A stretch of DNA of 33,002 bases from UBA1140 sp964573285 (GCA_964573285.1 CAZNJD010000034.1:1-33002), one strand, 5' to 3'; positions 1 to 8,634 are shown, counted from the stretch's first letter. Made by a program: numbers and translations. Notes: a model not told the origin generated them from the letters alone.

Positions 1-13
1 AATTTTGTGTCAT
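1..13 (-). CDS. Start of a leftward gene cut by the window edge
   Basis: On the minus strand an ATG (plus-strand positions 11-13) follows a strong Shine-Dalgarno sequence AAAGGAG (22-28) with 8 nt spacing, then three more codons before the edge (Met-Thr-Gln-Asn). Only the ribosome binding site and four codons are visible, so no function can be given. It would be divergent from narK. Confidence 0.5.
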
Positions 14-432
14 TCTTTATTCTCCTTTAAATAATATAATACTTTAAAATATAAAGTTTGAGATAAAAACATAAAATGTTTTTAATTATTTTTTTATAAA
101 ATAAAATATTACAAAAAGCATTTTAGACTATTTAAAGTTAACAACTCCTTTTTTTTACAAGATTATTATGTCTCTTTCTTTTTTTTATTTTAAATATTAT
201 TTTATATAATTAATATATTAAATATATTTTTAGTAAAAAATATTATTTTAATAACATAAAAAAAGGTATTATGTGTATTTTGGTATCGCATAATTCTTTT
301 AAACAGTTAAACATAATTTAAAATTATAATTTTAATAATAATTAGTGTATCAAAAAGTATCATTCATGGAAATACTTTAGATGAGTAGAAGTATAATTAT
401 ACTTATCCACAATTTATTTACAAATTTTATAT
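14..432. other. Intergenic region, extremely AT-rich
   Basis: No coding frame of convincing length or composition is visible on either strand. It probably holds divergent promoters for the leftward gene at the edge and for narK. Visible elements are a perfect DnaA-box-like nonamer TTATCCACA at 403-411, a TATAAT at 392-397, a direct repeat of GTATCA near 347-363, and a loose dyad ATTATG/CATAAT around 269-295. I found no clear Crp/Fnr-type TTGAT-N4-ATCAA dyad. Confidence 0.6.
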
Positions 433-438
433 TATAAT
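433..438 (+). promoter_or_regulatory. Putative -10 element for narK
   Basis: TATAAT lies about 7 nt before position 445, just upstream of the first helix of the structured leader (448). Campylobacterota sigma-70 promoters often have a good -10 and little -35, which fits. A second TATAAT at 392-397 is an alternative. Inferred from sequence only. Confidence 0.4.
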
Positions 439-444
439 AAGCTT

Positions 445-537
445 AAGCAGGAAAAGCGATCCCGTAAATACCAAAAATTTAATGATACTGCTCCATCATT
501 TGGTTATAAAGGGGAAATCCTGTCGGAGTAAAAAGGG
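445..537 (+). promoter_or_regulatory. Structured 5' leader of narK, possible cis-regulatory RNA
   Basis: Nested complementary segments can be read directly: CAGGA 448-452 with TCCTG 518-522; TCCC 460-463 with GGGA 512-515; ACCAA 470-474 with TTGGT 500-504; ATGAT 482-486 with ATCAT 495-499. The 8-nt apical loop (487-494) contains TGCTCC, which can pair with GGAGTA 525-530 (one G-U) as a pseudoknot just before the weak SD AAAGGG (532-537) and the ATG at 544. The element is much less AT-rich than the DNA upstream. I do not match it to a riboswitch class I know. Folding and covariation are untested. Confidence 0.45.
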
Positions 538-543
538 TTTTAT

Positions 544-2019
544 ATGAGCATGATGAAAGAAGCAACACCTAAATCTTATAGGATGTTAGTTATGAACACA
601 TTGGCATTTACAATTGCCTTTGCAGCATGGTTATCAAATGGGGTATTGATTACATTTTTAATTTCAAATGGTGTACTTAATTGGTCAGCAGTTCAAATGG
701 GTACAGTTATCGGTATTCCAGTTTTAACTGGGGCTTTATTTAGATTACCAATGGGAATTTTAACTGATAAATTTGGAGGACGACCAATTTTTACAATTAA
801 CTTATTGGTAGCAGCATTGGGTATGGTTCTTATGTCCAGAGCAGATAGTTATAGTGACTTTATTATTGCTTCACTACTATTTGGTACAGTTGGTGCTACA
901 TTTGCAGTAGGTATTGCATTTACTTCAGTTTGGTTTCCTAAGGAAAAGCAAGGTTTAGCACTTGGTATTTTTGGTGCGGGTAACGCAGGTGCGGCACTAA
1001 CTGCACTTTTTGCCCCAACTATTTTAAATAATCTTGTTGCTGGTGGGGATATGGAGGCTTGGAGACAACTTCCAATTATGTATGCAATTATGTTAGCAGT
1101 TATGGCTGTTATCTTTTTCTTAGCTACAGAAAATAGAAAGCCTAATAGTTCAGATAGAACTCTTGGTCAGATGCTAAGACCTCTAAAAGATGTAGCTGTA
1201 TGGAGACTTGGTTCTTTCTATTTTATTGTATTTGGTCTATTTGTAGCATTCTCACAGTGGCTTGTACCTTACTTTGTAAATGTTTATGCACTTCCATTAG
1301 TAACAGCAGGTATATTCGCAGCAGCATTTAGTTTCCCATCAGGTGTAATTAGAGCATTGGGTGGATACTTAAGTGATAGATTTGGTGGTAATAGAGTTAC
1401 TCTATGGGTATTTATTACAGCAATTACTATTAGTGCAATGCTTATGGTTCCAAAAATGACTATAGAGTCTCCAGGAAAAGGTGTACTTTCTAAACTACCA
1501 GGTGAAGTAACCAAAGTTACAGAAAATACAGTAGAAGTAACCAATCCTAAAGCTGGTGTAAGAGTCTATAAATTTACTCCACAAGTAGGTGACTTTAATA
1601 AAGATACTAGTGACTTCTTTATGTTCCCTACCAAAAAAGTTACACAAGAGGCTATCGTTAAAGTTGGTGATAAAGTTACTAAAAAGCAACTACTTGTTAA
1701 AGGTACAACTAATATCTTCTTCCAAGCAAATGTGTGGATTTTCGGTATCCTAGCAGTTATTGTTGGTGCAACTTGGGGAATTGGTAAAGCTTCTGTTTAT
1801 AAGCTTGTTGCAGAGAGCTACCCACAAGAAGTTGGTGTTGTTGGTGGTATCGTTGGTGTTCTTGGTGGACTTGGTGGATTTATCTCTCCAATTATCTTCG
1901 GATGGTTACTAGGACTCACAGGACTTTGGTCTAGTGCATGGATGTTTGTTCTGGCAGCAACGCTATTTGCGTTTATACTTTTAACAAACTCTATGAAGCA
2001 TCCAGATGCACATGATTAA
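544..2019 (+). CDS. narK: NarK-type nitrate/nitrite MFS transporter with periplasmic insertion
   Basis: A 491-residue inner-membrane protein of the nitrate/nitrite porter family of the major facilitator superfamily, expected to import nitrate and/or export nitrite. About 12 hydrophobic segments are readable. Two glycine-rich nitrate-signature segments are visible: GIFGAGNAGAALTA in the N-terminal half and GGIVGVLGGLGGFISP in TM11. The oddity is a hydrophilic stretch of about 90 residues (roughly 304-395) between TM9 and TM10, which should face the periplasm; it includes GEVTKVTENTVEV and VGDKVTKKQLLVKG, resembling a small beta-barrel or lipoyl-like fold. It starts at the ATG after the structured leader. 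A hairpin terminator follows, before the molybdoenzyme gene. Family assignment is firm; transport direction is not readable. Confidence 0.92.
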   Translation: MSMMKEATPKSYRMLVMNTLAFTIAFAAWLSNGVLITFLISNGVLNWSAVQMGTVIGIPVLTGALFRLPMGILTDKFGGRPIFTINLLVAALGMVLMSRADSYSDFIIASLLFGTVGATFAVGIAFTSVWFPKEKQGLALGIFGAGNAGAALTALFAPTILNNLVAGGDMEAWRQLPIMYAIMLAVMAVIFFLATENRKPNSSDRTLGQMLRPLKDVAVWRLGSFYFIVFGLFVAFSQWLVPYFVNVYALPLVTAGIFAAAFSFPSGVIRALGGYLSDRFGGNRVTLWVFITAITISAMLMVPKMTIESPGKGVLSKLPGEVTKVTENTVEVTNPKAGVRVYKFTPQVGDFNKDTSDFFMFPTKKVTQEAIVKVGDKVTKKQLLVKGTTNIFFQANVWIFGILAVIVGATWGIGKASVYKLVAESYPQEVGVVGGIVGVLGGLGGFISPIIFGWLLGLTGLWSSAWMFVLAATLFAFILLTNSMKHPDAHD

Positions 2020-2058
2020 AACTTCTCTCTTTATTGAGTAGAATACTCTCTTCTTAAA

Positions 2059-2082
2059 AGAGGATACCTTTTGGTATCCTCT
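2059..2082 (+). terminator. Hairpin terminator after narK
   Basis: A perfect 10-bp stem (AGAGGATACC / GGTATCCTCT) with a TTTT loop lies 39 nt after the narK stop. There is no uninterrupted T-tract, only a T-rich stretch further on, so termination may be partial. Confidence 0.65.
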
Positions 2083-2160
2083 ACTATACCCCTTTATTTT
2101 ATTTCACTTTAAGCATTTTTAGGATAGATTTTATCTTAAATAAAAAATTAAAGGTTATTA

Positions 2161-4248
2161 ATGTCTAAAAATCAAATCAAAGAGATTGAAAGTGTTTGTA
2201 CCTATTGTGGTGTAGGTTGTGATATTACAGCAGTAGTAAACGATAATAAAATCCAAAAAATCTATGCCCAAAAGGATGGAACTGTCTCTCAAGGGAAACT
2301 TTGTATCAAAGGAAAATATGGTTATGATTTTCTTGATGCAGAGGATAGAATTAGAACACCAAGAATAAGAAAAAGTTTTTTAAAAAATAATTCACATATT
2401 TTTGAAAAAGTTAAAGATAAATTATCCCACTTTAATAGTGAATTTTATAGTTGTAGTTTAGATACAGCAACTACCATTACAGCTTTAAAATTAGGTGAAA
2501 TCAAAGATAAATATGGTGGTAATAGTTTCTGTGCTATTGGTGGTGCTAGAGGAAATTGTGAAAGTGCATATCTTTTTCAAAAATTTTGCCGAGAAACTAT
2601 GAACTCCCCACATATTGATAACTGTGCAAGAGTTTGTCACTCTCCATCTCTAAAAGGTATGAAAGATACTATTGGAGAGGGAGCATCTACAAACCCTTAT
2701 AATGATATATATAAAAGTGAATTTATTATAGTTATAGGCTCAAATACAATGGAGGCACACCCTATTGTCTCAAATCGTATTGTGGAGATGGCAAAACAGG
2801 AGAATAATTTAGCTGTAATAGATGTAAGAGAGACTACACTTGCAAAATATGCAAAATATAACACTATTATTCCTTATGAGGCAAATCTTCTTATACTTAA
2901 TATGATGGCTTATGTAATTATAGATGAAGAGCTATATCACAAGGATTTTGTAGCAAGTCGAACTAAAGAGTTTGATGAGTTTAAAGAGAAAATTTTAAAT
3001 GACCCCTATGCAAATCCTAACTTCTTTAAAGATATAGAGGGGTATGAGTATTTAGCAAAAGATATTCCTAATATTGCAAGAGAGTATGCCTTTAAAAAAT
3101 CTATGATTTTGTGGGGATTGGGTGTTACTCAACATCTTGATGGCTCTTATGCTGTTATGGCAATTACTCATTTAGCAATGATGACAGGAAATATTGGCAA
3201 AGTTGGAGCTGGGTTACTTCCTCTTAGAGGTCAAAATAATGTTCAAGGGGTTTGCGATATGGGTTGTTTGCCATACTATCTACCTGATTATCAAACTCCT
3301 GATAAGATAGGTTTAACAACTCCAAAGCTTATTAATAAAATGTTAGATGGCGAAATAAAAGCACTACTTAATATGGGAGAGGATATTGCCCATATTCATC
3401 CAAATATCAATAAGATAGATAAAGCATTAAATAATTTAGAGTTAATTGTAGTACAAGAGCTTTTTATGACTGATATTGCTAAGAGAGCAGATATTATTAT
3501 TGGTGTAAGTTCTGCCTATGAAAAGAGAGGGGTTTATATAAGTGCAATGAGACGGCTTCATCTATCCGAGCCATTGATTGAGACAGATTTACCTGATGAT
3601 TGGGAGGTATTACAGTTAATAGAGAATAAGATAAATGGCTCTTTTAATTATGAAGATAGTCAAGAGATTTGGAATGAGGTAACAGAGGTAGCTCATAGAC
3701 GATTTAGTGGAGCTAAATATTATAGAATGAAGAGACATGCCAAAAGAGGAATGCAGTGGCCAATATATATAGAAGATACTCCTATACTTCATCTATTGGA
3801 TTTTAGAACTGATGATGGTTTAGGAAATTTTATCTATAAGCAGTATCAACCCAGAGGAATGGTTCAAGAGATATTGGATAAAATTTTCTATAAAAATAAT
3901 AGTTTAAAAGGGTTTTATTTAACTACAGGTAGAACTTTAGCTCATTATAATAACTCTGCTCAAACTAAAAGGAGTAAAAAACTATTAACAAAATATAATG
4001 AAGATGTAATTTTAGCCTCCATTAAAGATAAAGATATCTTATCAGATAGAGTTATTCTAAAATCTTCTTATGGTCAGACAGCAGAGTTGCCAATAAAATT
4101 TAGTGATAAGATAAGACCTAGAACCCTATTTGTAACCTTTCATCACTCGAAATCAAGAGTTAATGCACTCTTTGGAGATGAGGCAGATGAGTTAGTTGCA
4201 ACAGCTAGATTTAAATCAGTAAAAGTAGATGTAATATCAATTATTTAA
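2161..4248 (+). CDS. Formate dehydrogenase-like molybdopterin oxidoreductase, Cys form
   Basis: A 695-residue protein of the DMSO reductase superfamily, closest in pattern to FdhF/FdhA-type formate dehydrogenase catalytic subunits (E. coli FdhF is 715 residues). The N-terminal [4Fe-4S] motif has Cys13, Cys16, Cys20 and Cys48, followed by Lys50, the usual electron-relay lysine. The Mo ligand is Cys159 in CARVCHSPS with His160 next to it, where FdhF has selenocysteine-His. GSNTMEAHP, LRGQNNVQG and the C-terminal GRTLAHYNNSAQT and FHHSKSRVN also fit the family. There is no Tat signal, so it is probably cytoplasmic. Being next to narK raises assimilatory nitrate reductase as an alternative, but NasA/NarB proteins normally have an RLCM motif at the Mo ligand. 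No FdhB-like partner is nearby. Start ATG follows AAAGG. Confidence 0.8.
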   Translation: MSKNQIKEIESVCTYCGVGCDITAVVNDNKIQKIYAQKDGTVSQGKLCIKGKYGYDFLDAEDRIRTPRIRKSFLKNNSHIFEKVKDKLSHFNSEFYSCSLDTATTITALKLGEIKDKYGGNSFCAIGGARGNCESAYLFQKFCRETMNSPHIDNCARVCHSPSLKGMKDTIGEGASTNPYNDIYKSEFIIVIGSNTMEAHPIVSNRIVEMAKQENNLAVIDVRETTLAKYAKYNTIIPYEANLLILNMMAYVIIDEELYHKDFVASRTKEFDEFKEKILNDPYANPNFFKDIEGYEYLAKDIPNIAREYAFKKSMILWGLGVTQHLDGSYAVMAITHLAMMTGNIGKVGAGLLPLRGQNNVQGVCDMGCLPYYLPDYQTPDKIGLTTPKLINKMLDGEIKALLNMGEDIAHIHPNINKIDKALNNLELIVVQELFMTDIAKRADIIIGVSSAYEKRGVYISAMRRLHLSEPLIETDLPDDWEVLQLIENKINGSFNYEDSQEIWNEVTEVAHRRFSGAKYYRMKRHAKRGMQWPIYIEDTPILHLLDFRTDDGLGNFIYKQYQPRGMVQEILDKIFYKNNSLKGFYLTTGRTLAHYNNSAQTKRSKKLLTKYNEDVILASIKDKDILSDRVILKSSYGQTAELPIKFSDKIRPRTLFVTFHHSKSRVNALFGDEADELVATARFKSVKVDVISII

Positions 4249-4254
4249 TTTTTA

Positions 4255-4278
4255 GACAAAGAGATATTTCTCTTTGTC
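4255..4278 (+). terminator. Hairpin terminator after the molybdoenzyme gene
   Basis: A perfect 10-bp stem (GACAAAGAGA / TCTCTTTGTC) with a 4-nt loop begins 6 nt after the stop codon. The downstream sequence is only moderately T-rich. Confidence 0.6.
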
Positions 4279-4446
4279 TTCAATCTTTATCAAAAAAAAG
4301 AACAAGAGATATATGATAAAGCATTCCAATTAAGATTAGTTAAAAACTACATATCAGAAATTCTATTTAAGAATATACAACAATATAAAGAGTATTCCAA
4401 AGTTGATTTAATTAAAGAGTTAGCACCAACTATCTCTAATTCATAT

Positions 4447-4725
4447 TTGACTCAAAAAGATATTGAGTATGCTATTGTAGAAGTTTGGACAACATATAGG
4501 AATAAAATAGATTTAATCAAAAAAAAGATAGATAATAATCTAAAAGATGGCAAATACAAAGATGATGCTAAAAAAGAAGTTTTCTATAAAACCCTCTCAT
4601 ATTTTCTAAATAAGTATGGAGAAGATAGATTATTAAAGTTAGCTTTTCAAAAGAGATTTAATATTTTTAATAAATATAATATAAACCAATATCAATTCAG
4701 TTTACTATCCTTTACAACTAAATAA
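4447..4725 (+). CDS. Small hypothetical protein, start uncertain
   Basis: Not recognised. From a TTG codon the frame gives 92 charged, mostly helical residues (for example IEYAIVEVWTTYRNKIDLIKKK). There is no Shine-Dalgarno sequence before this TTG. The same frame is open all the way back to the molybdoenzyme stop (4249 onward, about 158 codons), and the upstream part also looks protein-like (FQLRLVKNYISEILFK) but has no ATG or GTG. An ATG at 4313 lies in another frame and stops after six codons; a one-base change between the frames would join it to this ORF. It could be a full gene with a frameshift or unusual start, or a decayed remnant. Convergent with cbiA. Confidence 0.4.
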   Translation: MTQKDIEYAIVEVWTTYRNKIDLIKKKIDNNLKDGKYKDDAKKEVFYKTLSYFLNKYGEDRLLKLAFQKRFNIFNKYNINQYQFSLLSFTTK

Positions 4726-4782
4726 GTAATTTGTACTTTTATATAAAAATATAGTGTTTAAAAAACATACATATTCTAATAT

Positions 4783-6042
4783 TTAACAAGAGATAAACTC
4801 ATATCCTCTAAACATCTTGTGAAAATAAGTACCAATAACTTTACCATTAGAACTTTGCCAACTTCCTACAATACCTTTACCATTAGGTATTTTGCTCAAA
4901 ACATTAAAGCCTTTTTCTACTGTTTTTTTTGTAGGTTTAGTATAATGAAAAGCATGACCTTTAATATTTTCTTGGTTATAATAATAACCCAAACGATTAA
5001 ATTTATCATCTAAAATAAATTCAATATCCAAAATCCCACTCATCTGTTTATTATCAACTCTTTTTGATAGATATAACAATCCTGCACACTCTGCATATAT
5101 ATTTTTCGATTTACTATGAGATATAAGTGAGTTTTTGAAATGGTATGAGTTTTTTATATTTTGATAGGCTCTATCTGTCTCTATATATCCACCACATATA
5201 TACACAAAGTCACAATCTATAGGTATGACCTCATCTTTAGTTGCATCAATTATAACTATTTCTTGAAATATCTCTTGTAAAAAACAGAAATTGTCATAAT
5301 ATAGAAATGAGAAGTTTTTATCATTTACTATTGCTAACTTTTTATCTATTTTATTAATTTGAGGAAAAGGATAAGCTATTTCAGATTTTTGCTGTTTTGA
5401 ATAACCAACCTTATATAGATTTTCCAAATCTATATGCTCTAATACCTCTTGGCTTATCTGTTCTATTTTAGATAAATCTTCTAAATCTAATCCTAAATGG
5501 GTATCACTAAGTGAGGGTAAATTTTTTTTTATCCAGCCTAAAACTACTATATTTTTATGGTCTATCTCTATTTGATTTTTGATTAGTTGATAGTGCATAA
5601 CAGAAGATAAATTATTTAAAACTACTGCTTTTATACTATTATCTAGTTTATAATCTAATAACCCTTTTAGTACAGCCGATATTGTAATATAGCTACCACT
5701 TCCATCAAGAACTAAAATAGTAGGAATATTTAAAAGTTTGGATACACTATAAGCACTACAACCTTTATTCTCTCCATCATAAAATCCCATAACTCCCTCT
5801 AATATTGCTACCTCTTTATCTCTATAATGATAATATAACCACTCAATTTGCTTTTCATTCATTATAAAGCTATCTAAATTAATACTATCCGTTCCACAAA
5901 CCTTTTTGTGAAACTGTGGGTCTATAAAATCTGGTCCTATTTTATAAGGACGAACAGAGGTTCTAAAATGATATAGTAGAGCAGTTGTAAGTATAGTTTT
6001 ACCTTGATTTGAGGCTATAGCTGATATACATAGGGTTATCAT
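4783..6042 (-). CDS. cbiA: Cobyrinic acid a,c-diamide synthase
   Basis: 419 residues. It amidates the a and c side chains of (cobalt) cobyrinic acid using glutamine and ATP. The N-terminal ATP-binding domain starts with a P-loop variant (SAIASNQGKT) and contains KIGPDFIDPQFH, typical of CbiA/CobB. The C-terminal class I glutamine amidotransferase-like domain has the nucleophile Cys319 in AECAGLLYL and a GHAFHYT motif. It is the last gene of the cobalamin run; its start overlaps the cbiH stop by 4 nt, suggesting translational coupling. No clear terminator is seen in the 57 nt after its stop. Length is slightly under the usual 450-460 residues, but both domains are present. Confidence 0.93.
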   Translation of the reverse strand: MITLCISAIASNQGKTILTTALLYHFRTSVRPYKIGPDFIDPQFHKKVCGTDSINLDSFIMNEKQIEWLYYHYRDKEVAILEGVMGFYDGENKGCSAYSVSKLLNIPTILVLDGSGSYITISAVLKGLLDYKLDNSIKAVVLNNLSSVMHYQLIKNQIEIDHKNIVVLGWIKKNLPSLSDTHLGLDLEDLSKIEQISQEVLEHIDLENLYKVGYSKQQKSEIAYPFPQINKIDKKLAIVNDKNFSFLYYDNFCFLQEIFQEIVIIDATKDEVIPIDCDFVYICGGYIETDRAYQNIKNSYHFKNSLISHSKSKNIYAECAGLLYLSKRVDNKQMSGILDIEFILDDKFNRLGYYYNQENIKGHAFHYTKPTKKTVEKGFNVLSKIPNGKGIVGSWQSSNGKVIGTYFHKMFRGYEFISC

Positions 6043-6821
6043 TTATCTTTTAACTTACCACTCATCTCATATTTATTTAGATAACCTCTAGGAGTCAGAA
6101 CCAATCCATTAGTAGTAAGCTTAGTTTGAGAGTTTCCTACAATGATAAGTGTGGACATAGTGATTTGAGGATGTGTAATATCTTGTTTTATTAAATCGGT
6201 TGTAGTTGTTACTATTATCTTCTCTTTATCTCGTCCCACATGAGAAGCAATGATAGCTATCCTCTCTTCACCCTCACTTAATGCTTTTAAAAAGTTTTGA
6301 TAAGGTAAAATCCGTTTTTTGGATTTGGGGTTATATATACCCAAAATCATATCAGCATCAAAACAGTTTCTAACTCGTTTATCTATTATATCTATATCTG
6401 TTAGCTTATCAGAGAGAGAAATAACAGCAAAGTCTTGACTAATAGGTGCTCCAATCCGTGAGGCTGTAGCCAAAAATGAGGTAACTCCTGCTATTGATAT
6501 AACCTCTATCTCATCCCATAATCCCTGTTCATCTATTAATTCAGTTACAAGTGTAGCCATACCAAATACATTTACATCTCCATTAGATATAATAGATGTA
6601 GTCTTGCCCTCTTTGGCATAGTTAATGGCCTCTTGACATCTTGCTATCTCTTTGGTCATTCCTGACATAAATAGAGGTTTATCACCTATTAGCTCTTTTA
6701 ACTCTTTGACATAATTTCTATATCCTACTACGGCTTCACTCTCATTTAGTGCTTCTAGTGCTTCTGTTGTCATATATTTTGTACCACCTGCACCTGAACT
6801 TAATATATATAGTTTTTTCAT
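6039..6821 (-). CDS. cbiH: Cobalt-precorrin-3B C17-methyltransferase
   Basis: 260 residues. An SAM-dependent tetrapyrrole methyltransferase that methylates C17 and drives ring contraction in the anaerobic cobalamin pathway. The N-terminal glycine-rich segment (LSSGAGGTKYMTTEALEAL), GYRNYV, and ISNGDVNVFGMA match CbiH/CobJ; the family usually has SSGD at the third site, here SNGD. No C-terminal ferredoxin or Fe-S extension is present, unlike the CbiH60 fusion of Bacillus megaterium. It lies 50 nt after cbiG, the largest gap inside the cobalamin run, and overlaps cbiA by 4 nt. Confidence 0.92.
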   Translation of the reverse strand: MKKLYILSSGAGGTKYMTTEALEALNESEAVVGYRNYVKELKELIGDKPLFMSGMTKEIARCQEAINYAKEGKTTSIISNGDVNVFGMATLVTELIDEQGLWDEIEVISIAGVTSFLATASRIGAPISQDFAVISLSDKLTDIDIIDKRVRNCFDADMILGIYNPKSKKRILPYQNFLKALSEGEERIAIIASHVGRDKEKIIVTTTTDLIKQDITHPQITMSTLIIVGNSQTKLTTNGLVLTPRGYLNKYEMSGKLKDK

Positions 6822-6871
6822 ATCTACCTACTTTTTTGGTGAGTTATATCATATTTATTTTTAGATGACAT

Positions 6872-7885
6872 TTAAATAGCTCCTGCAATAGTTATTACTT
6901 TAAAATAAACCTCTTTCTTTATTATAAGTTCTTGATACTCTGAAGCCAAAATACTACTAGGTTCTGCTACACCTTTAAGTCCAAAAAATTTAGTTGATGC
7001 TGATGGTGAAAAGCTATTTTCAAGAGCATTTATATCATCTTTTTTATAAAATGCTATAGAAAGATTATACTTTTGAGCAAAATTCAATAATCCTACCTCA
7101 TCTTTTTTGGCTTCAAACGAGGCTATAGATTTTATATCTTCTATTTTTAAACTATATTTATCCGAAAAGAGTTCAAAAGCCTTTTCTATCTCTTCTAATT
7201 GAGTATTTCTATTACAACCAATACCCAAATATACTTTTGGTCGAAGAGTTAAACTATTGGATTTAACTATAGGAGAGATAACAACAGTATCTAAATCCAA
7301 ATTATCAAATCCAATTAATTCCAAATTATCTCTATTCTTTATAGAATTAAAAAGTTGTGAATATGTAGCTACTTTTACTTTCTGTTTATTTAGTAGTCTA
7401 TTAGATATTTTGGCTAAAGCTTTTAGATTTTTTATCTCCCAATCTCTATCCTTTGCCAACATTTCAAAAGATAAAGTTTTAGTCTGGTCAGTTGCAGTTG
7501 ATATAAAATTAATACATTTAGGTAAACGAGAAGTCAATATATTAGCTAATCTATTTGCACCTCCTAAATGTCCACTAAGTAAAGGTACAACCTTATCTAA
7601 TGCTAGATTAATAACTATAATCGCAGGGTCTGTTGATTTATCTTTTAATAAAGGAGCAATTTTACGAACTACTGCTCCCATTGCTAATATACATATAATA
7701 GCATCATAATTTTTCCAAGCAGGTACTAATATATCATCTAGTTTATTATAAGTTTTTAGCTTTTTTAAATTATGTTTTAACTCTTTTTTGCCATATATAT
7801 CAACTTGATAATCTTCTAAATATGAAACTAAATTAGAAGCACTATTTAGACTAGGTTGGTTGATTGTTACGATTGCTATTTTCAA
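6872..7885 (-). CDS. cbiG: Cobalt-precorrin 5A hydrolase
   Basis: 337 residues. Opens the delta-lactone of cobalt-precorrin-5A and releases acetaldehyde, a step specific to the oxygen-independent pathway. The N-terminal domain has ILAMGAVVRKIAP and LLSGHLGGAN, the C-terminal domain has LGIGCNRNT and KGVAEPSSILA, all typical of CbiG. Its presence, with CbiD and CbiK, marks the route as the anaerobic early-cobalt-insertion route. Located 14 nt after cbiF in the same direction. Confidence 0.93.
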   Translation of the reverse strand: MKIAIVTINQPSLNSASNLVSYLEDYQVDIYGKKELKHNLKKLKTYNKLDDILVPAWKNYDAIICILAMGAVVRKIAPLLKDKSTDPAIIVINLALDKVVPLLSGHLGGANRLANILTSRLPKCINFISTATDQTKTLSFEMLAKDRDWEIKNLKALAKISNRLLNKQKVKVATYSQLFNSIKNRDNLELIGFDNLDLDTVVISPIVKSNSLTLRPKVYLGIGCNRNTQLEEIEKAFELFSDKYSLKIEDIKSIASFEAKKDEVGLLNFAQKYNLSIAFYKKDDINALENSFSPSASTKFFGLKGVAEPSSILASEYQELIIKKEVYFKVITIAGAI

Positions 7886-7899
7886 TATATCCCCCCTTT

Positions 7900-8634
7900 T
7901 TATAAGTTTTTTGTTTTAACTAATGGCTTTACATATAAATGAGACTCTTCACTCTCCTCTTGATACAAAAAATCACCAAAGAGTATCAAAGCCACACCAC
8001 GAATATGAGAGACTTGATTTTCTATATTGGATATTGTACCTTTATATATAGCTTCATCTTCCCAAGTAGCTCTCTCTACTACCCAACAAGGGGTATTAGG
8101 GCTATAACCCATATCTAAAGCCTTTTTTTTCAACTTTTTAAGTAATAAAATAGATAAATAAAAGACTAAAGAAGAGTTGCGACAAGCTAAAATATTCTCT
8201 AAATTTTCAGGATTAGGAGTTCGCCCCTCAACTCTACTAATAATAAGAGTTTGTGAAACTCCTGGAATTGTATATTCTATACCCAAACTAGCACTTGCCC
8301 CAAAACTAGCTGTAATTCCAGGTATAACTTGATACTCTATTCGTTTTTGTTTCAAAAAGCTTATCTGTTTGGCAATAGTAGAGTATATAGAGGGGTCTCC
8401 TGTATGAATACGAGCGACTATTTTATCTCTATATTTTTCTAAAAAAGCAAATATCTCAGGATATTTCATCTCTTGTGAATTGACTATTAAAGCCTCATCC
8501 ATGCACCATTTCAAAACCTCTTTTGGTACTAATGAGCCTGTATATAAAACTACATCTGCTTTTTGCATAATTTTTTGGGCTTTTATTGTAACTAAATCAG
8601 GGTCACCCGAACCTGCTCCTATAAAATATATCAT
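7900..8634 (-). CDS. cbiF: Cobalt-precorrin-4 C11-methyltransferase
   Basis: 244 residues. An SAM-dependent methyltransferase of the CbiF/CobM family. Motifs include the N-terminal FIGAGSGDPDLVTIKA, YTGSLVP, HTGDPSIYSTIAKQ and SRVEGRTPNPE, close to the family consensus and length. Its ATG overlaps the stop of cbiET (ATGA, 4 nt), so translation is probably coupled. Confidence 0.95.
   Translation of the reverse strand: MIYFIGAGSGDPDLVTIKAQKIMQKADVVLYTGSLVPKEVLKWCMDEALIVNSQEMKYPEIFAFLEKYRDKIVARIHTGDPSIYSTIAKQISFLKQKRIEYQVIPGITASFGASASLGIEYTIPGVSQTLIISRVEGRTPNPENLENILACRNSSLVFYLSILLLKKLKKKALDMGYSPNTPCWVVERATWEDEAIYKGTISNIENQVSHIRGVALILFGDFLYQEESEESHLYVKPLVKTKNL

Noticed and set aside
7257..7709. 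Plus-strand 150-codon ORF opposite cbiG
   Set aside because: Shadow of the cbiG frame, no recognisable features or ribosome binding site.
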